From: Hyphomicrobiales bacterium
Lineage (GTDB): Bacteria > Pseudomonadota > Alphaproteobacteria > Rhizobiales > Rhizobiaceae
Length of the DNA stretch: 64,000 nt
Reading direction: 5' to 3'
Assembly: GCA_900469615.1 (NCBI GenBank)
Contig: UBYA01000011.1
Span: forward strand, 744,001 to 808,000
Under the pieces are notes generated by a model, which had not been told where the DNA came from, did no database searches, and saw nothing but the letters and a program-made list of their open reading frames with translations. Positions 44,033 through 52,097 of this stretch are shown here, in pieces (within the stretch, counting starts at the first letter, position 1; every line of letters starts with the position of its first letter). The translations under genes were made by a program, and so were the position numbers.

Positions 44033-45226
44033 ATGGACGCTCAGACGCTCGCCAGCCGGCGCAGCCAGAAGGTTTGGCTTTCGGCCGATTGCGGCAGTTT
44101 CGATACTTTCAGGAGCTTGGTCGAGAAGACCGCCAATCCGGCGGACTGGCCGTTGGCGGCGGGGATCGAGAAGAACATTCTCATCTATGATGGCGACAGG
44201 GTTCGCAGCGCTGCAGCGAATGAAGACGAACGCCGCGCCCTGATGGCCGAGTGGGTGGAAGCCTTCACCACTGGACCCGGCATCGTCGTCATCAAGAACG
44301 CCATGCCCAATATGGCCGTTGTCGATCGCGCGACCGCCGTGTTCGAAGCCATCGTCCGCGACGAAAAAGAAAAGGGTAAAGGGGCGGGAGATCACTTTGC
44401 CAAACCCGGCGCCAATGACCGCATCTGGAATGCGCTGGAAAAGCACTGCCTGGCGGATCCGGAGAATTTTGCCCGCTACTATGCCTCCACGGCCGTCGCC
44501 ATGGTGTCGGAAGCCTGGCTCGGAGCCGGCTACCAGATGACGGCGCAGATGAACCGGGTCAATCCGGGCGGCACCGCACAGAAGCCGCACCGCGATTATC
44601 ATCTCGGCTTCATGTCGCCGCAGCAGATGCAGGCTTATCCCGGCCATATCCACGCGGTTTCGCCGCTCCTGACGCTGCAGGGCGCGGTCGCGCATTGCGA
44701 CATGCCGCTCGAAAGCGGGCCGACGCTGTTCCTGCCCTATTCGCAAACCTTCTTCGAGGGCTATATCGCCTTTGGCCGGCCGGAGTTCCAGGCTTATTTT
44801 GCCGAGCATCATGTGCAATTGCCGCTCAAGAAGGGCGATGCCGTCTTCTTCAACCCGGCCGTCATGCATGGCGCCGGCAACAATGTCTCGAAGGACATCT
44901 ACCGCATGGCCAACCTGCTGCAGGTGTCATCAGCCTTCGGGCGGGCGATGGAGAGCGTCAATCGCAGCCGCATGTCCGTGACGGCCTATCCCGCGCTTCT
45001 TGCGGCTCTCGAAGCCGGCGCACTCAGCCGTGCCGAGGCGGCCAATGTGATCGCATCGACGGCAGAGGGCTATGCCTTTCCCACCAATCTGGACAGCGAT
45101 CCGCCGGTCGGGGGCCTGGCGCCGAAAACACAGGCCCGGATCATGGCCGAGGCGCTCGATGCCCGGATGGATGCAAGGCATTTCGCCGAGCTGATAGCCG
45201 CCCATGCCGCACGCAGGGAGGCTTGA
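44033..45226 (+). CDS. Phytanoyl-CoA-dioxygenase-family Fe(II)/2-oxoglutarate oxygenase
   Basis: A 397-residue double-stranded beta-helix oxygenase. The facial triad is visible: H and D in QKPHRDYHLGF and a distal H in NPAVMHGAGNNVS, followed by R in KDIYRMANLLQ for 2-oxoglutarate. It is longer than PhyH (about 300), with extra helical sequence at both ends. Related enzymes hydroxylate varied substrates, including 2-aminoethylphosphonate (PhnY). It shares an operon with the SDR gene eight bases downstream. Substrate unknown; a sugar or polyol derivative is suggested by the LacI regulator. Confidence 0.85.
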   Translation: MDAQTLASRRSQKVWLSADCGSFDTFRSLVEKTANPADWPLAAGIEKNILIYDGDRVRSAAANEDERRALMAEWVEAFTTGPGIVVIKNAMPNMAVVDRATAVFEAIVRDEKEKGKGAGDHFAKPGANDRIWNALEKHCLADPENFARYYASTAVAMVSEAWLGAGYQMTAQMNRVNPGGTAQKPHRDYHLGFMSPQQMQAYPGHIHAVSPLLTLQGAVAHCDMPLESGPTLFLPYSQTFFEGYIAFGRPEFQAYFAEHHVQLPLKKGDAVFFNPAVMHGAGNNVSKDIYRMANLLQVSSAFGRAMESVNRSRMSVTAYPALLAALEAGALSRAEAANVIASTAEGYAFPTNLDSDPPVGGLAPKTQARIMAEALDARMDARHFAELIAAHAARREA

Positions 45227-45233
45227 GGATACG

Positions 45234-46043
45234 ATGAGCCGACTGGATGGAAAATTCGCGGTCGTGACCGGCGGTACGCAGGGGCTAGGTGCGGAAGTCA
45301 CCCGTCTCTTTGCCGAACGCGGAGCGGCGGCGCTGACGATTTGCGGCCGCAGCGCCGCCAAGGGCGAAGCCAAGGCAAGGGAGATCGGCGAACGCTATGG
45401 AATACCGGTCGTCTTCGTGACCGCCGATCTCGGCAAGGTCGACGGTTGCCGCAAGGTCATCGCGACAGCGGTCGAGAAATTCGGCCGCATCGATGCGCTC
45501 GTCAACGTCGCTGCCATTACGGACCGCGGCACCATTCTCGATACCGATCCGGAACTGTTCGACCGGATGTTCGCCGTCAATGTACGCGCGCCGTTCTTCC
45601 TGATGCAGGACGCGATCAGGAACATGATCGCCAATGGTATCGAAGGCACGATCGTCAACATTTCCTCGATGTCGTCGATGGCGGGTCAGCCCTTCATCAG
45701 CGCCTATTGCTCCTCCAAAGGCGCGCTCGACACGCTGACCAGGAATACCGCCTTCGCGCTGCTCAGAAACCGCATCAGGGTCAACGCCCTGAATATCGGC
45801 TGGATGTCGAGCGATGGCGAGGACCGTATTCAGCGCGAATATCACGGCGCGGCGGAGGATTGGCTGGCAAAAGCCGCCGCCGAGCAACCTTTCGGCCGGC
45901 TTGTCGACCCCGCCGAGGTCGCACGCGCCGTTGCCTTCCTGTCGTCCGGGGAATCCGGCCTGATGACCGGCGCCACGATCAATCTGGATCAGTCGATCTG
46001 GGGCGCCTACGAGGGCACGCCGCATCCGCAGCAAGCGATGTGA
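45234..46043 (+). CDS. Short-chain dehydrogenase/reductase
   Basis: A 269-residue SDR with the Rossmann motif TGGTQGLGAEV, NVAAITDRG (NAG-type motif variant), catalytic S in NISSMSSMAG, and Y-x-x-x-K in YCSSKGALD. The last region (VAFLSSGESGLMTGATINLDQS) is the classical SDR C-terminus. It probably oxidises an alcohol made or used by the oxygenase encoded just before. ATG 45234 (MSRLDGKFAVVTGG) is chosen on domain start. Converges on phnM, with two hairpins between. Confidence 0.92.
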   Translation: MSRLDGKFAVVTGGTQGLGAEVTRLFAERGAAALTICGRSAAKGEAKAREIGERYGIPVVFVTADLGKVDGCRKVIATAVEKFGRIDALVNVAAITDRGTILDTDPELFDRMFAVNVRAPFFLMQDAIRNMIANGIEGTIVNISSMSSMAGQPFISAYCSSKGALDTLTRNTAFALLRNRIRVNALNIGWMSSDGEDRIQREYHGAAEDWLAKAAAEQPFGRLVDPAEVARAVAFLSSGESGLMTGATINLDQSIWGAYEGTPHPQQAM

Positions 46044-46099
46044 GGAAGGCAGTCAGCGGAAGGGAAAGACCCGCCCGCCGACGACCGTAGCCGCATACT

Positions 46100-46121
46100 C
46101 CTTCTCCCCTCGGGGAGAAGG
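46100..46121. repeat. Rhizobial CCTTCTCCCC/GGGGAGAAGG palindrome, probable terminator
   Basis: CCTTCTCCCC (46100-46109), TC, GGGGAGAAGG (46112-46121): a perfect 10-bp stem with a two-base centre. Palindromes of this CTTCTCCCC/GGGGAGAAG type are widespread intergenic repeats in rhizobial genomes. Here it lies between two convergent genes and would terminate both. Confidence 0.6.
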
Positions 46122-46130
46122 GGTCATGCG

Positions 46131-46151
46131 GCAATGACTCTACGTCATTGC
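46131..46151. terminator. Second hairpin between SDR and phnM
   Basis: GCAATGAC (46131-46138), TCTAC, GTCATTGC (46144-46151): a perfect 8-bp stem with a five-base loop, ten bases after the first palindrome. No T-run follows. Together they isolate the SDR operon from the phn operon. Confidence 0.5.
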
Positions 46152-46218
46152 AATACCCTTAGCCGGCGAGCAGATGCCGTGTATGGCAGCGAAGTGCCAG
46201 CCACCCCTAAATCCCGGC

Positions 46219-47373
46219 TCAGAAGCCCTTGATCGTGCCGTCCGACCAGACCAACTTGCCGCCGCGGATCGTGCTGCGCAGGCGCGGCACGCGGCCGCGC
46301 TCGGCGATCAGGAGATCGGCGCGCAACCCTTCGGCGATCCGGCCGCGATCATCGAGGCCGAGCGCCTTTGCGGGATTGGCGCTTGCCAGTGCCGTGGAGG
46401 CGGCAAGACCGCCGGTGCCGATCTCCGCAAGTGCGATGACAGCCGGAAGAATGGCCGATGGATGGTAATCGCTCGCAAGAATATCGAGCACGCCGGCCTC
46501 GTAGGCTTCCCGAGCGGAAAGATTGCCGGAATAGGAAAGGCCGCGCAGCGCGTTCGGGGCGCCCATCGCCGTTGCCAATCCCAGCCGCCTTGCTTCGGCC
46601 GCCGTTGCGATATTGATCGGAAATTCGCTGATGGCCGCGCCGAGGCCGTGCAGAAGTGCGGCTTTCTCGACAGTGTCGTCGTCATGGGACGCGAGCACGA
46701 CGTCGTGCTCGCGCGCGAGTTCGGATAGACCTTTGATGATGTCCATGCTGTCGCCATGCTCGGAGCGGGCGGCCATGCGCTGCTTGACCATCTCCGCCGC
46801 CTGAGTCTCGCTGATCTTCTTTACCTTCGCCGTGTTGGCGATGTGCAGCTCTATATCGCGATATTGCCCCTGACCCGGCGTGTGATCCATCAGCGAGATC
46901 AGGTGAAGCGCGCCGGCATCGATCAGGGTTCTTGCTTCCTTCACGGCCGGCAGGAACGTCACTTCGAAGCGGCCATGGACGCGATGGTCGATCAAAAGCT
47001 CGTCCCGCATCGACGCAAGCTTTTCGATCATTGCGTGGGTATGCTCGATGGACCGGACATGGCCATAGGTTGCAGGCGTGAAGGCGACTGCCGCGTAGGC
47101 TGTCGTCACGCCGTTGGCGGCCAGCATCTTGTCGAGGTCGTAGACACCGAGTTCGAGCGGCATGCGGACATTGACGCGCGGCTCCACGCATTTTTCGATC
47201 ATGTCGCCATGCATGTCGACGAAACCGGGCAGCATAAGCCGACCGTGACCGTCTATCTCCGCTCCTTCGACGGGCCGCTCGCTGATATCGGCGATCAACC
47301 CATCCTCAATTCTGACGGCACCACGTTCGATCACGCGGTCCTGCAATACAATTTCGAAATTACTCAGCCACAT
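46219..47373 (-). CDS. phnM: PhnM, amidohydrolase of the C-P lyase pathway
   Basis: A 384-residue amidohydrolase-family protein, like PhnM (378). In canonical C-P lyase it removes pyrophosphate from 5-triphosphoribosyl-1-phosphonate. Metal-binding motifs are intact: MHGD (H55, D57), the HLISLMDHTPGQGQY segment, VVLASHDDDT and ASDYHPSA. So its chemistry looks canonical, in contrast to PhnJ. Last gene of the phnGHIJKLM operon; its start overlaps the end of phnL by 14 bases. Confidence 0.95.
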   Translation of the reverse strand: MWLSNFEIVLQDRVIERGAVRIEDGLIADISERPVEGAEIDGHGRLMLPGFVDMHGDMIEKCVEPRVNVRMPLELGVYDLDKMLAANGVTTAYAAVAFTPATYGHVRSIEHTHAMIEKLASMRDELLIDHRVHGRFEVTFLPAVKEARTLIDAGALHLISLMDHTPGQGQYRDIELHIANTAKVKKISETQAAEMVKQRMAARSEHGDSMDIIKGLSELAREHDVVLASHDDDTVEKAALLHGLGAAISEFPINIATAAEARRLGLATAMGAPNALRGLSYSGNLSAREAYEAGVLDILASDYHPSAILPAVIALAEIGTGGLAASTALASANPAKALGLDDRGRIAEGLRADLLIAERGRVPRLRSTIRGGKLVWSDGTIKGF

Positions 47374-48106
47374 CGTCCTGCTCGTCCTCGATCTTGATGG
47401 CTTCGAGATGAAGTTCCCGGTCGATCAATGCCCTTACATCTTCGGGGTGGTGAAAGACACCGATCATTGCAACGCCGGAGGTCTTGAGTTGGGCCAATCT
47501 CTCGACCAGCGCCTTGCGGGCTGCATGATCCAGCGAGGCCGTCGGCTCATCGAGCAGCAGAAGGCGCTGCGGCAGAATGAGGGCGCGGGCCAGATTGACC
47601 TTCTGCTGTTCGCCCCCGGAGAATGTCGAGGGATAGGCCGACCAGAGCTGCCTCTTGACGCCGAAGGCATCGAGCCAGCGCCGGGCTTCCGTCAGGGCTT
47701 CGGAATGCGACCTGCCGGCAAGCCTTAGCGGCTCGGCGACGATCTCTTCGGCGGCAACGCGCGGGCGCGCATTGAGGAACTGCGTGACGAAGCCGATTTC
47801 GCGGCGGCGCAGAACGGCGATATCGACGTCGGCGGCTGTCGCCAGATCGATAACGCCTTCCCGGGTATGATAGTAAACGTGGCCGGCGCGCGGCAGGTAG
47901 GAGCGGTAGAGCGTACGCAGCAGCGTCGATTTGCCCGCACCGTTCTCGCCCTTAAGCAGGATGAACTCACCTGCGTTCAGTTCGAAATCGATATTCTCGA
48001 AGGCAAACAGCGTGCGCCTGAGGTGATGCATTTCGAATTGTTTCGAAAGGCCTTGCACGCGCAACACCGGGGTCGCGTTCCGCTGGGTGGAAACCTGAAT
48101 ATTCAT
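47360..48106 (-). CDS. phnL: PhnL, ABC-type ATPase of the C-P lyase complex
   Basis: A 248-residue ATPase (E. coli PhnL 226). Walker A GENGAGKST, signature FSGGEQQKVNLARA, Walker B LLLDEPTASLD and H-loop HH. The PhnL-specific segments FLNARPRVAAEEIVAEPL and SYLPRAGHVYY are present. PhnL takes part, with PhnG, PhnH and PhnI, in moving the substrate onto the ribose C1 of ATP. ATG 48106 (MNIQVSTQ) is chosen; the gene starts 15 bases after phnK and overlaps phnM. Confidence 0.94.
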   Translation of the reverse strand: MNIQVSTQRNATPVLRVQGLSKQFEMHHLRRTLFAFENIDFELNAGEFILLKGENGAGKSTLLRTLYRSYLPRAGHVYYHTREGVIDLATAADVDIAVLRRREIGFVTQFLNARPRVAAEEIVAEPLRLAGRSHSEALTEARRWLDAFGVKRQLWSAYPSTFSGGEQQKVNLARALILPQRLLLLDEPTASLDHAARKALVERLAQLKTSGVAMIGVFHHPEDVRALIDRELHLEAIKIEDEQDDVAE

Positions 48107-48120
48107 TTCTCGTGTTTCCC

Positions 48121-48948
48121 TCAAAGCTTGGCGTGAACGAGCTGCTGCGTGTAGGCGTGCTGCGGATCCTGGAAGATCTGGTCGGCAAGACCCTGCTCCA
48201 CGATCTTGCCGCGCCGCATGACCATAACCCGGTCCGCCATCGTGCGGATGACGCCGAGATCATGTGAGACCAGAACCATGGTGATGGAACGCTCACGCTG
48301 CAGCCGCTTCAACGTATCGAGGACCAACGCCTGAACGCTGACGTCGAGGCCGGTCGTCGGCTCGTCGAGAAGCAGCACGGCGGGCTCCAGCGCGATCGCC
48401 TTGGCAAGCTGCACGCGCTGCTGCATGCCGCCCGAAAGCTCGTTCGGCCGGGCGTCCATGCGCTCGATCGGAAATTCCGAAGCATCGAGCGATTGGCGTG
48501 CCCTTTCGCGCAGTTCGGCGAAATTGCGGTTGCCGGCAATCAGCAGCCGTTCGGCGACATTGCCGCTGCTGGTATGGTTCATCAGCAGCCCGAGATGCGG
48601 ATTCTGATAGACGATGCCGATATGATGCGCCCTCAGCATCCGCCGCTCGAAGCGGTCGAGCGTGAAAAGGTTGCGGCCCTCATGACCGGGAAGGGCGAGA
48701 TTGTAGGTGCCGGTATCCGGCGTATCCTCAAGGTTCATCATTCTCAGCAGCGTCGACTTGCCGGAGCCGGATTCGCCGACGATGCCGAGCACCTCGCCCG
48801 GATAGACGGTCACGTCGACGCCGCCAAGGGCAGTGACGTCGCCGTAATTGCGTGCGATGCCGCGCATGGTCAGGATCGGCTCGGCCATCATCAGCCGCGG
48901 CGGCTGGCGGGTCAGCTCCGCCGATTGAGTGGGGTCAAGCGCGGCCAT
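48121..48948 (-). CDS. phnK: PhnK, ABC-type ATPase that docks on the C-P lyase core
   Basis: A 275-residue ATPase with an unusually long N-terminal extension (about 20 residues). Walker A GESGSGKST, signature LSGGMQQRVQLAKA, Walker B LLLDEPTTGLD. The PhnK-specific IVYQNPHLGLLMNHTSSGN matches the canonical segment. In E. coli PhnK binds PhnJ on the core complex. The start ATG overlaps the phnJ stop (ATGA), so PhnK and PhnJ are made together. Confidence 0.94.
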   Translation of the reverse strand: MAALDPTQSAELTRQPPRLMMAEPILTMRGIARNYGDVTALGGVDVTVYPGEVLGIVGESGSGKSTLLRMMNLEDTPDTGTYNLALPGHEGRNLFTLDRFERRMLRAHHIGIVYQNPHLGLLMNHTSSGNVAERLLIAGNRNFAELRERARQSLDASEFPIERMDARPNELSGGMQQRVQLAKAIALEPAVLLLDEPTTGLDVSVQALVLDTLKRLQRERSITMVLVSHDLGVIRTMADRVMVMRRGKIVEQGLADQIFQDPQHAYTQQLVHAKL

Positions 48949-49859
48949 CAATCCATCCTTCCATTCTTGTACCATGTTTCGCCGATCTCGACCGTTTCGG
49001 CCTCAGCCTTGCGGATGTGCTTCACGCCGAAATGGCTGTCGGACAGTTCGTATTGCGAGGAGCCGTCCTCCTGCGGAAGTTCGTTCATGAAATAGCCGGT
49101 GACGCTGCTGCGGTAGCAGGTCTTGTCCTGATGATCCTCGACGCGGTAGGGCACGTCGTCGAAGACGAGCGGTTCGACGCGCGTATAGGGCGGCACGGCG
49201 AAGATGCGCTTCTCGCGGCCGGCCGACAGGATCGTCAGGTGATCGGCCTGATTGAGTTTTGGCACGTCCCAGCGCGGAATGGGTGACGGCGTCATCACAT
49301 GCCGGCCGTTGACCATGCTCGGATAGCTCGAACCCTGCATGATCCGTCCCGATTTGACGAGCTGTTCGTAGAGCACGAGCCAGAGCTGCCCGTAATCGGC
49401 ATCGCCATGCATTTCGCGTGCGACCGACATATCCGGCTGGACGGGTCGCAATGGCTCGGGGTTCGGCACCTGCAGCACCAGGATCTGGTCCTCGCGCAGT
49501 TTTTCCTCCGGAATGCGGTGGCGGGACTGGATGATGGTCGCGGCCATCGTGTCTTCCGTTTCCACCGCCCCGCCGACCCGCGCCACGAATTTGCGGATGC
49601 TGCTGGCATTGACCGAGTCGTCGGACCCCTGGTCGATGACCTTCACGACGGAGGTCGGTTTGAGCAGTGTCAGCGTGACCTGCAGACCGCCGGTTCCCCA
49701 GCCGCGCGCGATCGGCACCTCGCGGCTGGCATAGGGCACCTGATAGCCGGGAACGGCGACCGCCTTCAGAATGCGGCGGCGCATTTCTCGCTTGGCGGAT
49801 TCATCGAGAAAACCGTAGTTGAAGGCCATCCAGGGCTTGGTCAATTCCTGAAGTTTCAT
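48948..49859 (-). CDS. phnJ: PhnJ-like protein lacking the radical-SAM cysteines
   Basis: A 303-residue full-length PhnJ homologue. The conserved body is intact: VPGYQVPYASRE with G38 (E. coli G32), GWGTGGLQVT, KVIDQGSDDSVNA, ATIIQSRHRIPE, VPNPEPLRPVQP and AGREKRIFAVPPYTRVE. In canonical PhnJ the [4Fe-4S] cluster is bound by C241, C244 and C266 and C272 is the thiyl-radical residue. Here the region reads KTCYRSS, then ELSDSHFGVK: only C248 remains; S251, L272 and G278 replace the others. The protein has no other cysteine. The frame is open throughout, and the raw bases (49030-49130) confirm it. It cannot carry the canonical cluster, so its chemistry must differ. Four-base overlaps with phnI and phnK. 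Confidence 0.93.
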   Translation of the reverse strand: MKLQELTKPWMAFNYGFLDESAKREMRRRILKAVAVPGYQVPYASREVPIARGWGTGGLQVTLTLLKPTSVVKVIDQGSDDSVNASSIRKFVARVGGAVETEDTMAATIIQSRHRIPEEKLREDQILVLQVPNPEPLRPVQPDMSVAREMHGDADYGQLWLVLYEQLVKSGRIMQGSSYPSMVNGRHVMTPSPIPRWDVPKLNQADHLTILSAGREKRIFAVPPYTRVEPLVFDDVPYRVEDHQDKTCYRSSVTGYFMNELPQEDGSSQYELSDSHFGVKHIRKAEAETVEIGETWYKNGRMD

Positions 49860-50950
49860 AGCGCGACCTCCTGCTGGTGCGAGGCAAGCTTTTCGGCTTC
49901 GGCCGGCTTTGCGGCGGCGGCGTCCTTGTCCGTCTTGACGCGGCGCAGAGCATCGAGAGTCGACTGGAACGTGACATAGTGCGGAAGCTTGAAGTGGATG
50001 CAGAAGCCGGAGCTTTCGACCGGCTCGGTGTGATAGAGAACGAATTCCTCATTGGCGGCCGGATGCGGATTGGGCTGGCTGGAGGCGAGATCGAGCGTTG
50101 CCGCCGCGATCACCTTCACCTCGTTCCAGCCGAAGGTCGCCGAGAAGCCCAGTTGCAGTTCCCTGGCCTTGGAGATGACTTCGGTCTGGCTGACACGGAC
50201 GCGACCGGCGCTGAAGATCGTGCCGGAGGGATGACGCAGACGGACCGGGGCGTAGGCCAGGCGCAGCTCGTTGACCGTCGGATGCACGGCGCTGTAGCCG
50301 CGCATCGTCGCATAGCCGAGCGCCAGCGTGCCGCCGGTGTCGGCGCGGGCCAAGCTCTGAAGCTTGTGGGCGCGTGCGGCCGGAAAGAGCAGCGGCTCGC
50401 GCGTCAGGTCGGGGATTTCCTCCGGTGCGACCGTTTCGACCGGATGGTCCGGAATAAGCCCCTGCGTCTTCTGCCAGCTGGTGAGCGACGGTTGGGTCGC
50501 CGGCGCCGGTTCGGCGGCCGGGATCACCGCTTCCGGCACGTAGTCCTCGCCCTGCAGCACGTCGACCTGAAGCAGACGATGGGAGTAATCCAGCGTCGGC
50601 CCCAATATCTGGCCGCCCGGAATGTCCTTGAAGGCGGCCGAGATGCGGCGAACGGTGAAGAGATCCGGCTGGTCGACGGGCTCGGCGACGGCAATGCGCG
50701 GCTGGGTCGTGCGGTAGGCGCGCAGCAGCAGGATCGCCTCATAGAGATCGCCGCCGGCCTGGGCGAGCGCCAGGGCTGCGAGATCCGGCTCGTAGAGCGA
50801 TGCCTCGCCCATCAGCCGGTCGACGAGATAGGGGAGGCCAGTCCGCACGGCCTCGACGCGCTCGCGCGTGATCGGGCCGAGATCGGCGCGGAACAGCCGC
50901 TCCGCCTGTTCGATGGCATATTCGCCGCCACGGGTTGCTACATAGGCCAT
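49856..50950 (-). CDS. phnI: PhnI, nucleosidase-like subunit of the C-P lyase core
   Basis: A 364-residue protein (E. coli PhnI 354). It starts AYVATRGGEYAIEQAERL and keeps ALALAQAGGDLYEAILLLRAYRTTQPRIAVAEPVD, RRISAAFKDIPGGQILGPTLDYSHRLL and the C-terminal GFCIHFKLPHYVTFQ with both histidines of the zinc region. PhnI is a purine nucleosidase that starts the exchange of adenine for the phosphonate on ATP. It looks catalytically complete. The start shares one base with the phnH stop (TGATG), and its end overlaps phnJ. Confidence 0.94.
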   Translation of the reverse strand: MAYVATRGGEYAIEQAERLFRADLGPITRERVEAVRTGLPYLVDRLMGEASLYEPDLAALALAQAGGDLYEAILLLRAYRTTQPRIAVAEPVDQPDLFTVRRISAAFKDIPGGQILGPTLDYSHRLLQVDVLQGEDYVPEAVIPAAEPAPATQPSLTSWQKTQGLIPDHPVETVAPEEIPDLTREPLLFPAARAHKLQSLARADTGGTLALGYATMRGYSAVHPTVNELRLAYAPVRLRHPSGTIFSAGRVRVSQTEVISKARELQLGFSATFGWNEVKVIAAATLDLASSQPNPHPAANEEFVLYHTEPVESSGFCIHFKLPHYVTFQSTLDALRRVKTDKDAAAAKPAEAEKLASHQQEVAL

Positions 50951-51495
50951 CAGAGCACCTCGATTTTCGTGGAACGGGGGATACCGAGCAGGCGCTTGCC
51001 GTCGACGAGATAGAGATCCCAGCCGAGCGGGTAGCGGATCGCTTTTGCGCGCATCTGCCAGAAGCCGGGATCGATGCCGCCGATTTCGATCGTGAGGCTT
51101 TCCTTGACGCCGGGGCCGGAAAGACGCAGCCGTTGCCCGGAGCCGAAATGCGCGGGAGCAAACAGGGTCGCGGCATCGTCCGGATAAAGGAGGCTGCCGA
51201 TCTGCAATGCCGACAAGGCTTCGACGTTCTCGGCGGAGTCGATGGCGGAAAAGACGTAGTCGGCGCGGGCAAGCGGCATCGATCTTGCTCCGGTTGCGGC
51301 CATCTTCTGATCCAGCGAGGGATCGTTCGTCACATGGAAGCTGCATTCGCGATCGAGCAGGCTTTCGGCGATTGGCCAGAAGCCTTCAGCTGGCAGCTCG
51401 CGCAACTGGCCGGGGCGGCTCAGCGCCCATAGGAGCTCGTCGAAGGTGGCGTTCGTGCGGGTGTCGTCCAGGGTGGGCAGGAGATTGTGCGCCAT
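50950..51495 (-). CDS. phnH: PhnH subunit of the C-P lyase core
   Basis: A 181-residue protein (E. coli 194). Characteristic parts: TNATFDELLWALSRPGQLREL, LLDRECSFHVTN, GSGQRLRLSGPGVKESLTIEI and the end YPLGWDLYLVDGKRLLGIPRSTKIEVL. PhnH is a structural subunit of the PhnG2H2I2J2 core with a PLP-transferase-like fold but no PLP. It follows phnG by two bases and is coupled to phnI. Confidence 0.94.
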   Translation of the reverse strand: MAHNLLPTLDDTRTNATFDELLWALSRPGQLRELPAEGFWPIAESLLDRECSFHVTNDPSLDQKMAATGARSMPLARADYVFSAIDSAENVEALSALQIGSLLYPDDAATLFAPAHFGSGQRLRLSGPGVKESLTIEIGGIDPGFWQMRAKAIRYPLGWDLYLVDGKRLLGIPRSTKIEVL

Positions 51496-51497
51496 GG

Positions 51498-51959
51498 TCA
51501 GAATGTCTCCATCTGCACGCGGGTCGCTTCCACCTTCTGCAGCAGCAGCCGGTCTTCCTCTTGCTGGTGAAGCCGTTCGGCGTTCAGGAGTTCGAGAATG
51601 AGATCGGCCTGATGGCCGGCTGCGATCGCCGCGTCGATGACAGCCATCGCCATGGCATGTTCGAGATCCCGGCCGACCACCGCGCCGTAGCCTTCCACGG
51701 CGCGATCCGGCACGCGGATATGCGCTTCCGACACCAGGACCTCGCCCAGATGAAAGGCGGTGCTGCGAACGGTATCGACGAGCGGCAGCATAGCGAGGCC
51801 GGTACGGTTCACGATAACGTCGACCTCGCCGAGCGTGTCGAGTACCTTTTCGGCGGATGCCTTTATGTTCGCCGTACGGGCGGCAGCGAGAATTTCCAGC
51901 GCCTGCGCATGATCGTAGGATGCGCTGACCGGACTACCGGTCTTCTCCTCAGTCATCAT
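51498..51959 (-). CDS. phnG: PhnG subunit of the C-P lyase core
   Basis: A 153-residue protein (E. coli 150). ILAAARTANIKASAEKVLDTL, the strand VIVNRTGLAMLPLVDTVRSTAFHLGEVLVSEAHIRV and GYGAVVGRDLEHAMAMAVIDAAIAAGH are typical. PhnG supports PhnI in the nucleosidase/transfer step. First gene of the phnGHIJKLM unit. It is 138 bases from the kinase gene, and that gap contains two palindromic operators, so the unit has its own regulated promoter. Confidence 0.94.
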   Translation of the reverse strand: MMTEEKTGSPVSASYDHAQALEILAAARTANIKASAEKVLDTLGEVDVIVNRTGLAMLPLVDTVRSTAFHLGEVLVSEAHIRVPDRAVEGYGAVVGRDLEHAMAMAVIDAAIAAGHQADLILELLNAERLHQQEEDRLLLQKVEATRVQMETF

Positions 51960-52012
51960 CTTTTCCTTAGGCCTTAGGGTTCGTCTGGGATCGGCGAGGA
52001 TTCGCCTGAATT

Positions 52013-52041
52013 ATTCGAATGATTAGTATAATCATTCGAAT
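52013..52041 (-). promoter_or_regulatory. Double PhnF-type operator and promoter in front of phnG
   Basis: ATTCGAAT occurs at 52013-52020 and again at 52034-52041, 21 bases centre to centre (two helical turns), inside a larger inverted repeat (AATTATTCGAATGATTA on one side, TAATCATTCGAATGAATT on the other). On the minus strand a good -10, TATACT, lies at 52025-52030 between the two copies, so a bound regulator would cover the promoter. The same palindrome occurs at 55897 and 56073. Confidence 0.75.
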
Positions 52042-52097
52042 GAATTGTCCACGACGTTTTGGCTTGCCAAAGAGATTTCTGAAGCGGCGTCGGCTCT

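Noticed and set aside
49030..49130. A frameshift as explanation for the missing PhnJ cysteines
   Set aside because: Translation of the raw bases shows conserved sequence on both sides in one frame (FDDVPYRV before, SDSH after), so the cysteines were replaced one by one and not lost through a shift.
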